In this document: positions 1 through 12,468 of the stretch, in pieces
How the letters are laid out: the number at the start of each line of letters is the position of its first letter
Position numbering within the stretch: position 1 is the stretch's first letter
Source of the DNA: Limanda limanda
Taxonomy: Eukaryota > Chordata > Actinopteri > Pleuronectiformes > Pleuronectidae
DNA: 64,000 nucleotides
Assembly: GCF_963576545.1 (NCBI RefSeq)
Contig: NC_083637.1
Location: 23,726,007-23,790,006 of the forward strand
Direction of reading: 5' to 3'
Program-made: the position numbers and the translations under genes
The notes under the pieces: model-generated
Told to the model about the DNA's origin: nothing
The model's input: the letters and a program-made list of their open reading frames with translations, nothing else
Databases searched by the model: none

Positions 1-278
1 CAATTGTTGTTTCCTTTACCTTAGAATGGGCCCTTTATATTTAAACACTTTATATTTACATCTGGCGTGAGTACTCTCTATTAAGGCCACCATGTTTTTT
101 ACAGTCGTCCAAACTGGACAAACTAAACACCTTTTGAGTTTTTATCACAGCTGAAGACTACCTCAGGTTCTCTTTCTCTCTTCTCATGTTTGGAAGGGAG
201 GGTGAGGTGAGGGGTAATCAGCTGAAACATACAACTTCACCACTAGATGTCACTAGATTCCACACACTGGGCCTTTAA
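1..278 (-). mobile_element. Non-autonomous DNA element with TTAA end (MITE family A, truncated by window edge)
   Basis: Read on the minus strand, this stretch starts with TTAAAGGCCCAGTGTG and continues with an internal sequence matching, block by block, the complete element at 63499-63841. Shared blocks include the CATCTAGTGGTGAAGTTGTATG core, the 'CCCCTCACC' block and the 'AGATGTAAATATAAAG' block. Only one end lies inside the window. It has no coding capacity, so it must have been moved by a transposase encoded elsewhere. Family membership is clear from internal similarity; the superfamily is not. Confidence 0.7.
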
Positions 279-1094
279 GGGATGTGGGAGAAACTGGAGA
301 CAAATACGAAATAAAATTCTTAAAGACAACGAACGTTGTGATTTATTCAAATAAAAGTGAATTGAGTGGAATCGAACATGACCCGTGACCCCTGGCTGCT
401 GATATCCGCCCATCTCTGTGGTCAAATCAGCCGAAACAGAAATTCTACTGCACTCATATACTGACACTTATGGTAAACGCATCCAAAACGCCCAGAAAGG
501 GGACGGCAACGGAGTACTCGAAGTTAGAGGAAGAACACAAGTAGGCCTACGTCCGGTTTTCAAAATAAACTGTTGACATGGAGCTATACAAAATGCAGAT
601 TTGCAAAATAATTTTTTGGATTAAATTAACAAGAAGTATATATTGTCTTACCTGTGTAATTTTTATGAATAGCATTTTGACAATATCAATTATGTGATTT
701 AAAAAAGTAGGTAATTTCTGGATACTTCAAAGTACTGTTAAAAACACTTTGCTCAATAAGTTCAGAGAGATACTGATATGCCTGTGTTCAGGACCTCTCT
801 GACTACATACAAACTTAATATTAAACATTTTTACTGTATAGATTAAGAGATTTTTAAAAGTAAAGTCAAACATTTTCACTGTGGAATAGTTCATTTCTGA
901 CGCGCAGCCGCTGGCGCGCAGCTCCTGTCCTACTGGCTCGACCAGTCCTTCTCTGCAGGAGGTGGGGACAGCAGCGGCTCTGTCTCAACACACTTCAGTT
1001 CAGCCGCCGTATCGTGCCGTGCCGTGCCGTGCTGTGAGTCCAGGTCAGAGCACACTGTGGACTCCGGAGGAACTGCCGCTGAACCGGGAGAGAC
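279..1094 (+). promoter_or_regulatory. syngr2 upstream and 5'UTR region
   Basis: This stretch has no supported gene. It is AT-rich up to about 890, then becomes GC-rich (about 895-1094) directly before the syngr2 start codon, as expected for a CpG-type vertebrate promoter and 5'UTR. A small GTGCC pentanucleotide run lies at about 1014-1031. The transcription start site cannot be placed from sequence alone. Confidence 0.4.
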
Positions 1095-4000
1095 ATGGAG
1101 GACGCGGGCGGTGCCAGTGTGTACGGGGCTTCGCTCGCCGGAGGAGGCTTCGACTTGAACAAGTTTGTCCGCCAGCCGCAGACCATAGTGCGGCTGCTGA
1201 GCTGGGTGAGTGCCGCTGGAGGAGGTAGAGTGTCCATGTGTCCATGTGTTCATGTGTCCATGTGTCCATGTGTCCATGTGTCCATGTGTCCATGTGTTCA
1301 TGTGTCCATGTGTTCATGTGTCCATGTGTTCCATGGTGCGAGGGGTGGAAGGGGACATTCAACATGTCCTGGGAACAGGTGCGTTTGGCGAGGAGCCCTC
1401 TGACTGACTCTGTGGAACGGATACATCTTTTATAAATATATTTATAAATATCATTTTTAGCCTTTACACATATGTTTATCTTGATCCGTGTTGGCCAAAA
1501 CAACGGGCTCCTATCTGCAGCGCCTCCACGGGGGGCGTCATGTTGCGTGCAGCTGGTGTGTGACAGCAGCTCGGTGACAGCACAGGTCAACACTGCTGTT
1601 GTCAGAGGACAAAAGACAGGAAACACACACAAGTCTGTACTTCTATCCTTGAGGGCACTCATTAGCACAATACATCCCATCGCCTCTTACCCTAACCGTA
1701 ACCATCCAGACTAAATAAACTTAGACTTTACATAAACCTAATTCTAACCCTGAAACACAGTCTTAACCCTCAAACAGTCCATTGGAAAAGTGAGGACTGG
1801 TCAAAATGTCCCCACTTTCCCAAAATGTCCTAATTTGCTTAAAATAAAAAACTGTCAAAAATATACAAGCACAGGAACCCACACACACTGGAGGCTTACC
1901 AGTTGAATTATGGCTGTATTATAATCTATTGTTGTCTTTACTCTGTTGTTGTGCTTACAAGCAGCAGTTCACTTTTCTATTATAACTCTTGTAAAGACAG
2001 TTGTTTATAATTTGATAATTTAATGTTTTTAAAATTATTAAGAGACTGTATAGAGACATTAATAGACATTTTTTATTGGGAGTTAGTAAGAAGTGGTATT
2101 TGCATCAAGAGGGGTACTCGCATCCCAGGGAAAGTTCTGGGAAGTTTCTGCACACGGCGGAACACTTGTTGCTAGGTAAATCAAATGGCACAGATATATT
2201 TTATGTGGTGATGACACTGATCTGCTATGTGTAAAATGAAACTCAGCCAGACAGGTTGTGGCATCACATATAGGACGCTCTGAGTGTAATGGAGCTCACA
2301 GGATTAGATTTGATATAGCTGTCCTTGGCTGCCTCCTTGGGGAAATGAAACTATTAGGAACCTCATTTAATGGGAGTTTTAGTGCTTTCATTTTGTTACA
2401 GGAGGATCGCTGTGAGTACGGTTGATTTACAGGTCTTTAATTCTCGTGAGGCGTAAACCATTTGTTAGGCCTCTGGCTAAGGTACTGCAGGGTCAGAGTG
2501 AGGGAAAAACACGGCTTAACCTGAACACTGTGGTGGATAAAGACTGAGGACAGAATGTGCCCTCGGTTGCCACAACAGTTGTTTATACGTATGCACATGT
2601 ATGTGTGTGTGTGTGTGTGTGTGTGTATCAAAGAGAGATTAGATATGTGTCTCTAGTAAACATGGGCTGGTGGGCAGGTAAGGTGATACCTTCCCTCGCT
2701 GACCCTCTCTTAGTCTTGGAAAATGTTTGTGTGGGTCTCTCTTTCTCCCTCTCTCTCTATCTTTTACACACACAAACAAGCGCACACACACACACACACA
2801 CACATACTTTGCAGCTGTGTCCAACCCACCAAATATTCGCCTCGTATGCCACCCATCTCTGGTGCTTTTACTCTTGCTTCATGGACCAAGTACCTGCAGT
2901 AAAAGAAAACTTTGTTTGCTCTGTAACCCCGCCTACATGTCCCACAATGCACCACACCCATTCCCAGAACAAGGAGAGTCTTGTTCTTGGAACAACCATC
3001 TCAAATTCTTCAGCTATCTTGACTGTAGTAAATGCAGATCTGGTGGTTTTAGTTTGTGTAAAAACAAGACACCATTATCTCAGGCAGAGCTTTGTAACAC
3101 CCACCGAAACAATATACTTTTTTTTCACATTGGACATTAAGTCGTTTATTTGACATCTGTCACTCAACACTTTCCATCTGTGTGTTTATGTGAAGCGACA
3201 TCCATCTGCTCCTCTAACAGTCCCCATCTCACTTTGGTCTCTTGTTTTGGAAGTCCCCGGGTTCCTCTCTCAACGTCCATCCTGCTCAGTCCATTTACCT
3301 TTTGTCTCGCAGGATTACGGCCTCTCCTCCTTCCCACGCGTTAAACAGTCCCTGTCTATCCTCCTCCCAGATCTCATTATGAGTGTTGTTAGGGAAGTGG
3401 TGGCATCTCCAGAGTCACATGGCAGGCAGCTGCACTCAGAAGTAGGTCACATGGTTAGGTGGGTAACCAGAGCAGACAGTAGCAGACCACGGGACGCTCC
3501 GAGGGACCTGGCAGCAGTTAACGCTCTTCGATTTCTGAGCACAAGAACTTGAGGGTGTTTCAAGAGTCAAGCAACAAGAAAAGACTGTGGACGGCGTTGC
3601 TTAATAATCTATGTTGGATCTGAAGTAGAAATGGATACAGGTGTTTGTGAAATTGTTTTTCATTCCAAACTGCCTGTTTGGAACGTTCTGTCTGTGTTAT
3701 TGCGTGACTTCAGAATTATTCCTCGTCATTTGGGACTCCTCAAACAGTTCTACAATCTAATTCTACAATTGTTTGTGTGTTGGATGTTGTGTGCAGAGCT
3801 TTTTATAAACAGTCTATGGAGCAGAGTGAAGTTAGAAAACTTTACGTTCATCCTATCTGGTTTATCTGCAATGAAGCTGTTTCCCATAATCAACCGGATT
3901 CTGTTGTTGACAAAATATTTTGTCTGATGACTGTACTCAAAGTAGACACAAACTAAACTTGAGGAGGTTTGCTTATTTTGTCATGTTGTGATTCATTCTA

Positions 4001-7000
4001 AGGATACTAATGTTGAGATCGCCCTCTTTTGATTTCCATTTGGGCGGCTGTTGTCCTGATTGCAGTCTTTTTAAAGCGAGTCAAAAGAGTCAAATTCCAA
4101 ATGTCCAGGTGTCTGTGAATGCACCACCAAGGAAGAGTTTACCAAATCATTCCTTGAACAGAAAGGAGGACACTGATGTGAGCTTGACACAAACTAAAGT
4201 CGATTATCTGTTTGATAAGTCTGATTGTAGCTTTTCATATTGTACTTGCATGAAACAGACTTGAAACATTTAGTTTCAACATCTGGTGAGGAACAATGTA
4301 CGGTATGCAGTGTGAAGTTAATGGATAAACTTAAAGTAAACTGCGAAATGCACCTTTAACTGAGGTAGTTGAATTGAGCAAATCATTGATGGTTTAACAA
4401 TTTGAAATAATTCTCATATTCCTTCACCTTACATTAATTGCCACCTTCCTCCTCTCTGTGTTTGTATGTAGATATTTGCCATGGTGGTGTTTGGCTGCAT
4501 CACAACAGAGGGATACATCAACTCTCCCCAAAGTGCAGAGGCAAAGTGCATCTTCAACCAGAATAACTCGGCGTGTCATTATGCTGTTACCATTGGGGTG
4601 ATAGCCTTCCTGGCCTGCGTGGCCTTCCTGGTGTTAGATGTTTACTTGCCTTTCATGAGCAATGCACAGGAGAGGAAGTACGCTGTCATGGCCGACCTGG
4701 GATTCTCAGGTGAGCAAAAACTTTATTGTTTAAGACTAGCATTAAAACTACTCAAAACTAGCATAATCTCTATTTTTATATTAGCAATGGATCAAATAAC
4801 CATGTGTCGTCTGAAAGGTGCCACTGAGAGTGACAAGCCTTTATGAAATGATTACTAATTCTGCAGTAACTTACAGGTGTGCACTGTTATAGCTTCTTTC
4901 AGCTCATTGTTTTGGTTAAACAGCTTCATCGTGTGAAGTTAGTTCATACCTGACCTTACCTAAGCTGCTTTCAGACACGCACTTAAGAAAGTTTCCTTAC
5001 ATTTTCTGGAGGATCTGTATTTGAGAACACAAATGTCGAAGTAAGTTGGTTCGGACAATTTCTGGAACTGTTCCTGCCTGCCCCCCAGTAAAAATTATGA
5101 TAATTTGAACACGAAATGAATGCAAAACTGAAAATAAAACCAATTTCAGGATGAAAAAGGTGTCATAAATGTAGAAGACGCAGACAAAGAACACAACTGA
5201 GAAAGATGTTAAGATTCAACAGATTTTGATGAGAAGAGCAGATGCTGGTTTTGATATGTTGTAAATGAAAACCCTGTGTTTTCCCAGCTAAAGTTATAGG
5301 TCATGTCCTGCCTCCTGCTCGCGCTACTCTGGTGCCACACCTCACCTAAATGTTCCAGACATTTTCCTGTTGTTGTGAATGCATCTCCTGCTGCGTTCAT
5401 AATAAGTGAAAGGCAAACATTGTTTATGTCTGAATAAGCCTTTACTAAGGTTAGCAAACAACTAGAAAGTCTTGTAAAATGCCTCATTTTGATGCCATAA
5501 AACTTGTATAACTAGAAGAGATTGTTTCACATCTTAAATCCTCCTGTCCTGTCTTGATCATCCTGCAGATTTCTCCAAGGTTTTGTTGCCTGACAACAGA
5601 TGCGCTGCAGATAGCCAATAGTTCTTTACTATATTCCCAGAAAAGCCATGAAAGCCTCAGTCAGTAAACCCTATAAAGAAAATCTGCATCCTTCCGTTCC
5701 GAGTAATAATAAGCCCATACTAAACCTGTCACCTTTTACTAAAATCATTGACAATGTTGTTTTAAGTCATTTCTTTTTGACAAGACATTTGCCATCTGTA
5801 TTCTGACCCCACCACAGCATGGAGACTGCTCTTATCAAGGCTCTGAATGACTTCATCTCTGTCCTCATGCTACTAAACCTCCTTATTGCTTTTGATACAG
5901 TTGACCACAGTATATTAAAAAACAGACTGACGCACTGTGTGGGTCTTTGTGAATGTGCCCTGAACTGGTTCAAGTCCTACGTCCATGACAGAGACTACTT
6001 TGTATTATGTGCTAGATGCCTATCAGAGCGTCTCCTAATAACGTGTGGAGTGCCGCAAGGGTCGATTCTTGGACCTCTGTTGTTCAATCTTAATACGCCT
6101 CAATTAGCCAAGGTGATTCAAGATGGTATGATTTCTTATCACATGTATGCAGATGAAACACTGGGCCAACAAACAACTATAGCTCATTGAATTCCTTATT
6201 ACAGTGAATGAAAGACATTAGTAGCTGGATGCTTCAAAATGTACTGCAGTTAAATGAGGACAAATCAAAGTTATTCTCTCTTTATTGCTGAAAGAAAGAC
6301 TCAGACTCTCTCCTGACTTTCACAGCCTGTCATTGAACAATCTAAAATCAAGCTTGACACCATGTTGTTATCCTCAATAACAAAATCAGCCTTCTCCCAT
6401 ATGGCAGGGATCATAGACTTGATGTAAAAACTCAATCTGGAGAAATGTGTACTTCCATTTATCTCCAGACAGCTCTAGGCGTACCAGAATACTGCTGCCG
6501 TATGAAGAACCGAAATAAGCTTAACCAGTTCTCAGATCACTTCACTGGTTTCCTATCTCTGAAAGAATGGACTTTAAAATGATTCTGCTGGTTTATATAT
6601 CACTAAACGACCTAGGTTAAAAATACTTGTTTGATCTACTGAACCATCTGCTTGCTTGCTTTTAGTTGTACTTTATAAAGCAATTTGAGTTGCCAGTAGT
6701 ATGATATGTGATTTACAAATACATTTACCTTTCCTGGCATTGGTGAAAGCTTGCCTGGATAGAGATGGTTTCCCTTGTAAATTCCATTTTAAAACTAAAA
6801 CCAAAATGCACTGTAAGTCTATGTCTGCTGAAAGCCTATTGCCAAATGTTTGATAATGTGTTACCCACAATTAAGAAGACTATGTCTAAAAAACATCCTT
6901 CTTAGTGCAGAAGTAATTAAATGTGGTGGTAGTGCTAAGAAGGGCTTGCAGACACAGTGGCTGGTTGTCAAATATTCTCAGGACACTCAGTTTTTATCTG

Positions 7001-9428
7001 TGTGAGAGACGCAAATGTTGATTTGACCCCAGAAAAGCTTTTAAAGGATGAAAGTCATGAGAGGGCAGTATTTTCTAATCACATTTTTTTCTCCTCAGCA
7101 TTATTAACCGTTCTTAGGCCTCTTGAGTGGTTGTTTCTCCTCATAAATTCCCCATCTGAGTTGTACTTTTCTCCTTTACTGTAAATGTGAGCCTCTTCGT
7201 ACAGAAAGCCTCTGATTGTTGGTGTAATGTGGGACAGACCGCCTGTCTGTGTTCCTGACATAACACAACATGTAGGGCCTATTATTCATCAAAGAGTACA
7301 GTAGAGGAGCAAGCAGCAGGTTGGAGGGAGTAGAACAACCTCACAGATTCTGCTAAAATGCAAACAGCCAAATCACATTCATCCATTCATCAAGAAAAAC
7401 AAAGAAGTGGTAGTTTGTGAAACAGCTTGTGGTCATTCGAGCAGATGGCGACAGGAGAGACCTTTTTGTTCTGTTGACGCTTTTCTTCCTTTGTGTGGTT
7501 GAATTCATTTTCATATCATTTTCAACTGAGTGCTTGTGATGTTGTTTCACACAGTGTGGAAAAATGGTCATTCATTCTGCATCTGCGCATCTGTGTGTTT
7601 TCTAGGGGCGTGGGCCTTCCTGTGGTTCGTTTGTTTCTGCCTGTTGGCCAATCAGTGGGGTCGCACTCAGGATGTCAGCGCTATCCCCCACGACGCCGCA
7701 CACGCCACCATTGCCTTCTCATTCTTCTCCATCGCCACCTGGGTGAGCAGGACTGTCTGTGTTGTTATTAAAACAGCTGAAATGTTACCATGTCACTTCA
7801 ACACTGAGCTACAGCTGGAGTAAGAAGTTTAATGATATGATTGTTGCCCGGACTAAGATCTGACACTTAGGAGATAACTAGTGGTGCTTTCTGCCAATGA
7901 AGTTTATAAATTAGTTTCAGTTTTACCTCCAATGCAGATAAAACCAAACTTTTTCTTGTAATATCCATTTTGCAAAGAGAGAAAATCATTGATCATCTAG
8001 GTAATCCTGCCTCACAAGTATATCCAGCAGTGAAAGGTCTCTGGGTTACTCTTGACTCAGACCTTAGCTTCAAAAACCATGTTGATAATATTACAAAGCT
8101 GCCAAACTGACTCATGCCATTATCTTCTCATGATTAGATTAGTGTAACATCCTGCTAACTGGCCTCCCCAAGACACAGTCTACTACTGACCATATCACTC
8201 CAGGACTCACCTCTCACCAGGAACCTTGTGTTTATTACCAGAATGTTCTACCAACCTTAGTTGACTTGATCCTATTTTATTGGTCATATCATTTTATTGT
8301 CTCTGGTTTTGCAGTGACTCTGTCTTTTATTATTTTATTTTTTGTATTGTTTCATGCACCTCTAACTGTTTTTATGCTTTTACTTTTTTGTGAAGCACTT
8401 TGAGTGGCATGAAAGGTGCCACATAAATAGAATTGATTATTGTTATTTCTCACTTAAAGCCGCCAATAACTGCAGTTCTTGCAAGAATCTCACCTAAAAC
8501 CTGTTTGAAATCGTTACATGTAGGGCTGAAATTAATTATTATTTTTATCATTGATTATCTGTTGATGATTTTCTCAATTAATTGATAGGTTGTGTAGTCC
8601 ACAACAATTTTGGGAAACCCTAAGATGTCCTCCTCAGATGTCCACAAACCCAAGATATTCACTTTACTGTCCACAGAGGAGTAAAGAAACCAGAAGATAT
8701 TCACATTTATGAAGCTGAAATCAGACAATTTAGAATTTCTCTTAAAAAAAGACAACACCTAAACCAAATAATTGAAAATCAAAGTAGTTGGTGATGAATT
8801 TATGAGTCGATCACTGATTAATTGTTGCAGCCATACTTATTGTGTTGTGTTAATGTCGAACCTTTGCCTGCTAACACAGCTGAAGTCACTGATAGTACAA
8901 GGTTCTCCAGGTTGGTGCGTTTGACTCTTTTGTGTCAGCAGAGAAGTTTTATTGCAAGCTACTGTTCTAAAGTTGAGCCATAGACTTCCATGCTGTGTAG
9001 CCTTTGCCCTCCTTCAATAATAGATGAACAAGAAAAGGATTACCCTTATTGTCCACATTTTTAACACATCCTCAGCATTAGTGTGAAGTCAAAGTGATTC
9101 ATCAAAACGATGCATAATCTTTCAATGGACCTGGACTGACCTTTACATTTCTCATCTCACTGTGCAGGGAATCCTAGCCTACTACGGGCTGGTTCGTTTC
9201 CGCCGTGGTACGACTGAAGTTACGCTCCCGACCCACGCAGAGCCGCCATCAGATCACCACACCCCTTACCCTCCGACCTACCCCCCCACCGCCTACAACC
9301 CCACCACCTACACCCCTACCAGTTACGGAGCCTATCCCAGCAGCATGGCCGACATGCCTCAGCCGCCTCCCTTCTCCTCGAAACCTCAGCCGCAAGGAGA
9401 CGAGGGCTACCTGCCACCCAACTACTGA
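1095..9428 (+). CDS. syngr2: Synaptogyrin (synaptogyrin-2 type), four coding exons
   Basis: Coding exons are 1095-1205, 4472-4709, 7606-7742 and 9168-9428, giving about 248 residues (human SYNGR2 has 224). All junctions have AG/GT and keep frame. Synaptogyrins are four-pass MARVEL-domain proteins of synaptic-like vesicles and other small transport vesicles. Visible family marks are the N-terminal FDLNKFVRQPQTIVRLLSW, the second-exon segment with EGYINS, two hydrophobic helices and the DVYLPFMSNAQERKY loop, the third exon with AWAFLWFVCFCLLANQW and the AHATIAFSFFSIATW helix, and a cytosolic tail rich in Pro, Tyr and Thr ending in GYLPPNY. The start is the only ATG before the conserved FDL segment. 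SYNGR2 rather than SYNGR1/3 is inferred mainly from linkage to TK1 and AFMID, as in human 17q25. Confidence 0.93.
1230..1332 (+). repeat. GTGTCCAT / GTGTTCAT minisatellite
   Basis: About twelve tandem octamer-like units of CCATGTGT alternating with TCATGTGT lie in syngr2 intron 1, starting about 25 bp after the exon 1 donor. Long ORFs on both strands here (Met-Cys-Pro-Cys-Val-His or Thr-Trp-His repeats) are products of the tandem array, not genes. Confidence 0.9.
1600..1890 (+). repeat. Dispersed fish repeat with CCCTAACC-type core
   Basis: The block has several 'taaccctaa'-like units (about 1685-1765), then 'cttaaccctcaaacagtcc', then the 'gaggactggtcaaaatgtcccc' and 'cccaaaatgtcct' modules, and ends in 'caggaacccacacacac'. 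This modular order is a recurrent interspersed repeat of percomorph introns, recognised from general familiarity. It lies in syngr2 intron 1. It is not telomeric: units are few and diverged. Confidence 0.5.
2595..2803. repeat. TG and CA microsatellites in syngr2 intron 1
   Basis: A (TG)n tract at about 2599-2626 and a (CA)n tract at about 2782-2803 flank a CT-rich stretch. They account for the overlapping short ORFs on both strands here. Confidence 0.85.
3776..3905 (+). repeat. Dispersed repeat shared with 57025-57125
   Basis: This block ('gttgtgtgcagagctttttata', then 'cagtctatg', then 'gttcatcctatctggtttatctgca', then 'atgaag') reappears in the same order near 57040-57120 with about 80 per cent apparent identity by eye. 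I do not recognise the family. It lies in syngr2 intron 1. Confidence 0.55.
4968..5480 (+). repeat. Dispersed repeat shared with 33310-33720
   Basis: The block starts 'gctttcagacacgcactt', has 'gagaacacaaatgtcgaa' in the middle and 'tgtagaagacgcagacaa' near 5170, then an AT-rich stretch and 'cctgcctcctgc'. A block in the oga-like locus at 33310-33720 has the same modules in the same order. It is a non-coding interspersed element in syngr2 intron 2; the family was not identified. Confidence 0.5.
5650..6640 (+). mobile_element. L2/Maui-like LINE fragment, degenerate reverse transcriptase
   Basis: Translation in changing frames gives the order expected of an L2/Maui-type reverse transcriptase: HHSMETALIKALNDF, then AFDTVDHSIL (motif A), LNWFKSYVHDRD, CGVPQGSILGPLLFNL (motif B), YHMYADE (motif C), then SSWMLQN and LQLNEDKSK, and much later a weak WFPISERMDFK. 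The frame is open only from 5819 to 6190, and stops and shifts surround it. The catalytic motif C reads YADE instead of YADD, so the copy is inactive. It sits in syngr2 intron 2 in the sense direction. Confidence 0.85.
7905..8445 (+). mobile_element. L2/Maui-like LINE 3' fragment
   Basis: A second piece of the same kind of LINE lies in syngr2 intron 3. Conceptual translation gives the post-RT segment IIDHLGNPASQVYPAVKGLWVTLDS followed by LSFKNHVDNITK. It ends with the characteristic 3' end 'gtgaagcactttgagtggc ... aaaggtgccacataaatag' and a short ATTGTT-type tail near 8440. It is frameshifted, 5'-truncated and inactive. Confidence 0.75.
8521..8835. mobile_element. Short hAT-like inverted-repeat element (TAGGGCTG ends)
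   Basis: The 315 bp block starts TAGGGCTGAAATTAATTATT and ends in the approximate inverse GATTAATTGTTGCAGCCATA. Between them it is AT-rich, with repeated ATTAATTGAT-type palindromes and an internal 'gaagctgaaatcagacaattt' module. This pattern is a common non-autonomous element in fish introns. It carries no ORF. Confidence 0.65.
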
Positions 9429-12400
9429 GGCCAAGGGAGCTGACGCGGGCGAGCTGGTGTCCTCACTCATCTGTGGAGAGAGTGATTGGAGTTGTACTGC
9501 ACAGGCACGGAGCTGTATCATATTGATGTGGTTTTACGTTTGATTTATGAAATGTTTTGTTCTCAGACGTGAGAACCTGAGCAGTGCAACTGCGAGTCAC
9601 AGATGTGGGACACTGCGGTTTACTTCAGACGGTCTGCGGTCGGATCTTGATACGTCAGGCCGGAGTGTCGAGATTAGTGCTGACGATGATTAAGCAATCT
9701 GACTTTAGACCTCTATGCAAAGATGCAACTCTTACCTCAAATGGGCCGATCCTGAACGGGAGAGTGATGATGGAATGTACCCAGGAGGTCAAAGGTCACA
9801 TCATGTGACTTTATGAAGCTCCAGTCAGAGTGGAAGAAACAAAGCACGTGATGTGTTTACACTTTACTCTCTGTTGGAACCTGAGAATGTGCATTTGTAC
9901 ATAATTGTCGCTATGCAAAGCTGGCATTTTTATGGTTGTATGTGCGATTTACTTTCTTATTTAGTTTAGTGGATTTATTTTCCCCCTCAGTGCAGATACA
10001 GTATCTTGATGCCCTGTACATAGTTTAGGACGTACAATTAAATAGTACAGTGGGAGACAACCTCTATAAAGCCAAATGTCCTGTGATTGTGGGCTAGGGC
10101 TGGATTTTGCAGTTAGCCATATCACCATAAATACCTTTTCAAACAAAGTTTTAGGGGTTAAATAATCTTTGTACTGCAGTAAAACCATTACTGTGTTCAC
10201 CATCTCAGCTGATACTGGTTTAAAAACAATCTTCTGGTTGATGATGACATGAAAGCAACCCCCCATTTCCTGAGCTGTGACGATTGCTTTAACGGCCTTA
10301 ATGTGTTAAATTTGCCAAACTGCCGAGTCATTCGTGGGACGTGCGTAGTCAGTGTTGCTCTTTAAACCTGCGGCTAACGTTCAGATAGTAGATAACCATG
10401 CACTTATTGAACAAGTTTATCCACTGAGCATGTCCTTTTTCTGAAGTCATTCATTAACCACTAGTAACAATGCTTCTTCTTCTGTGTATGAGTAGTTTGA
10501 CCTCACACCTGCTCCAAGGTCTCAGTGACATGACAGGTCCTGTTTACACACCGAGCTGTTGGAGGCAGACTGCAGCGTGTGTGTCTTTGAAGATGACAGG
10601 TTAACACTTTAGCTTTAACAGCTGTCCTGGTTTCCTTTTTGCCAATCATTGGTGTTTGTCAGTTTAACACTTCAACCGCCTTCCGGCTGCCGTAGCTCAG
10701 CTGCAGTGACAGAGAGTAACTGGCCTGAGATCAGTTTCTTTTATTGTTCCATGGTTCTTGTGGAGGTGTAGGCTGACTTCAGACATGACACCATTATCTG
10801 AAGCTATACTACAAATTGAATGTGATTACATTCATCAAACTTGTCGTTTGCAATGATTAAAAAAACAGATTATATGTTTTGACCCACCTACAGTGCATAA
10901 CCTACTGAACCCACAATATATGATTAACACTGCTGATGATTTGTCTTTTGTATCTAAAGGAGAAAACTGAACTAGAGTTTTTTGGGGAAATGAAAGTGAA
11001 TGAGAGTTAACTGTCCCGTGATTACATACTGACACTGTTATATTTCAGTTAAACAGCTGTGGGTCACGGCTGCACTTGAGTGATTTTCTTTTGCTTTGTT
11101 TCATGCTCTGGAAAATCAAGATAAAACTATTGTGAAAACTTCAGTGTATTAATGTTAGACAACTGTTTGTCTTGTATAACTCAACTGATCATAAATTTCA
11201 AAAATTGTTCCTTTGGACTTTGTCTCCAGCATCTTCCTGCACACTTTTGTAAAGGTAATGAGGATGTTGACTCATGAGCACACATTAAATTTACAATGAG
11301 CTTGCCAAAATAACTTTGTTGATTTTTGTGGTCGATTGTTATATTGTTAGTTCCCTGTTTTAGATGTGAGAAGACAGGAACTTGTCTCATTATTCACATC
11401 ATCTCAGATTGATTTGATACCGCCTCCAAAGAGAGGCCATTTGTTTACCTGTCAGGATTACGTAAAAATATAGTATTTTTCCATGAAGTTTTGTGGAGGG
11501 GAGAATCATGACCCAAGATAAACCTTACATTTGAGAGAATACGGATAATCAGGCAGATCCAGGAATTCTGTATCCCTCTATCCAATATGGTCGGATACAG
11601 TGTTTAACCATGGTGCAGCTATGCACTCTCAAAGTGCCCTTCTGGTTTTTACAAATATTTTTTTCTCAAATCACTGAAGTTGTGATGCTGCAATTTGCTT
11701 TCATCTGTTGATGTAAGGAGAAATATGTTTTTCAAATCATATTGTTTATATAATAAAATCACTCACAGGCTGTTCAGACATAGTGATAAATATTTTTGAC
11801 TTTGTCTCTACTACAGGTTATATATAGTATAGCCTTCCAGGATTTTAACAGGTTATTTTGGTCCACGATAGCATGTGAGGGCTTTGGATTTCACATCACT
11901 GAAGTATAACAGCCAAAACACTTACTTTTAATACATCTGTGTAAAGATCATTTCAACTGTTTTGAACCCATAAATTGTACTATTGTACAGCTCCTGGTCA
12001 GCCATACATAGTGAAACAGACTTTTCCACAAATTCATAATAAATGATGGCAACACATACGTTTAAGATAAAATAAATTATAACTTTAGTCACCAGAAAAA
12101 TCTACAGTTAAAGAAGGTACAAATTGCATAAATATTACAGATGTTGATTATATTGTAGTGAAGCCTAGGTCAGTGAAATATTAGCTGGTTCATGCATTTC
12201 CCACCCCAAGTTTTTCAAGTGCACATCCCCATTAATCAAGTAATAAAACACAGAAAAAGTAGGTCAACACTGTTGGACACCAAATTCATAAGAAACAAAC
12301 TGAGCTGATAACTCAATTCCACTGTAGACGCATCAAGATACCTAAAATACAAACAAACGGCAATCATTTCAAAGTATGTCAGTTAAAAAAAATAAAAATT

Positions 12401-12468
12401 GTCCAATGCGCTTGCATACGCACACACAACTCTCCCCAGATCGTGTGCTACATGTCTGGTTCTAGAGT
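9429..12468. other. Convergent 3'UTR region of syngr2 and tk1
   Basis: Between the syngr2 stop and the tk1 stop there is no further coding signal. A plausible syngr2 polyadenylation signal AATAAA lies at 11752-11757, which would give a 2.3 kb 3'UTR, long compared with the coding part. No strong AATAAA was found for tk1 on the minus strand; TTTAAT on the plus strand (ATTAAA, about 11928) is a weak candidate, so the two transcripts may abut or overlap. Confidence 0.45.

Noticed and set aside
930..1680. Minus-strand ORFs with Thr-Trp-His-Gly-His-Met repeats
   Set aside because: They run through the octamer minisatellite and antisense to syngr2 exon 1; no family resemblance.
1685..1765. CCCTAA-like units suggesting an interstitial telomere
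   Set aside because: The units are few, irregular and part of a longer dispersed repeat.
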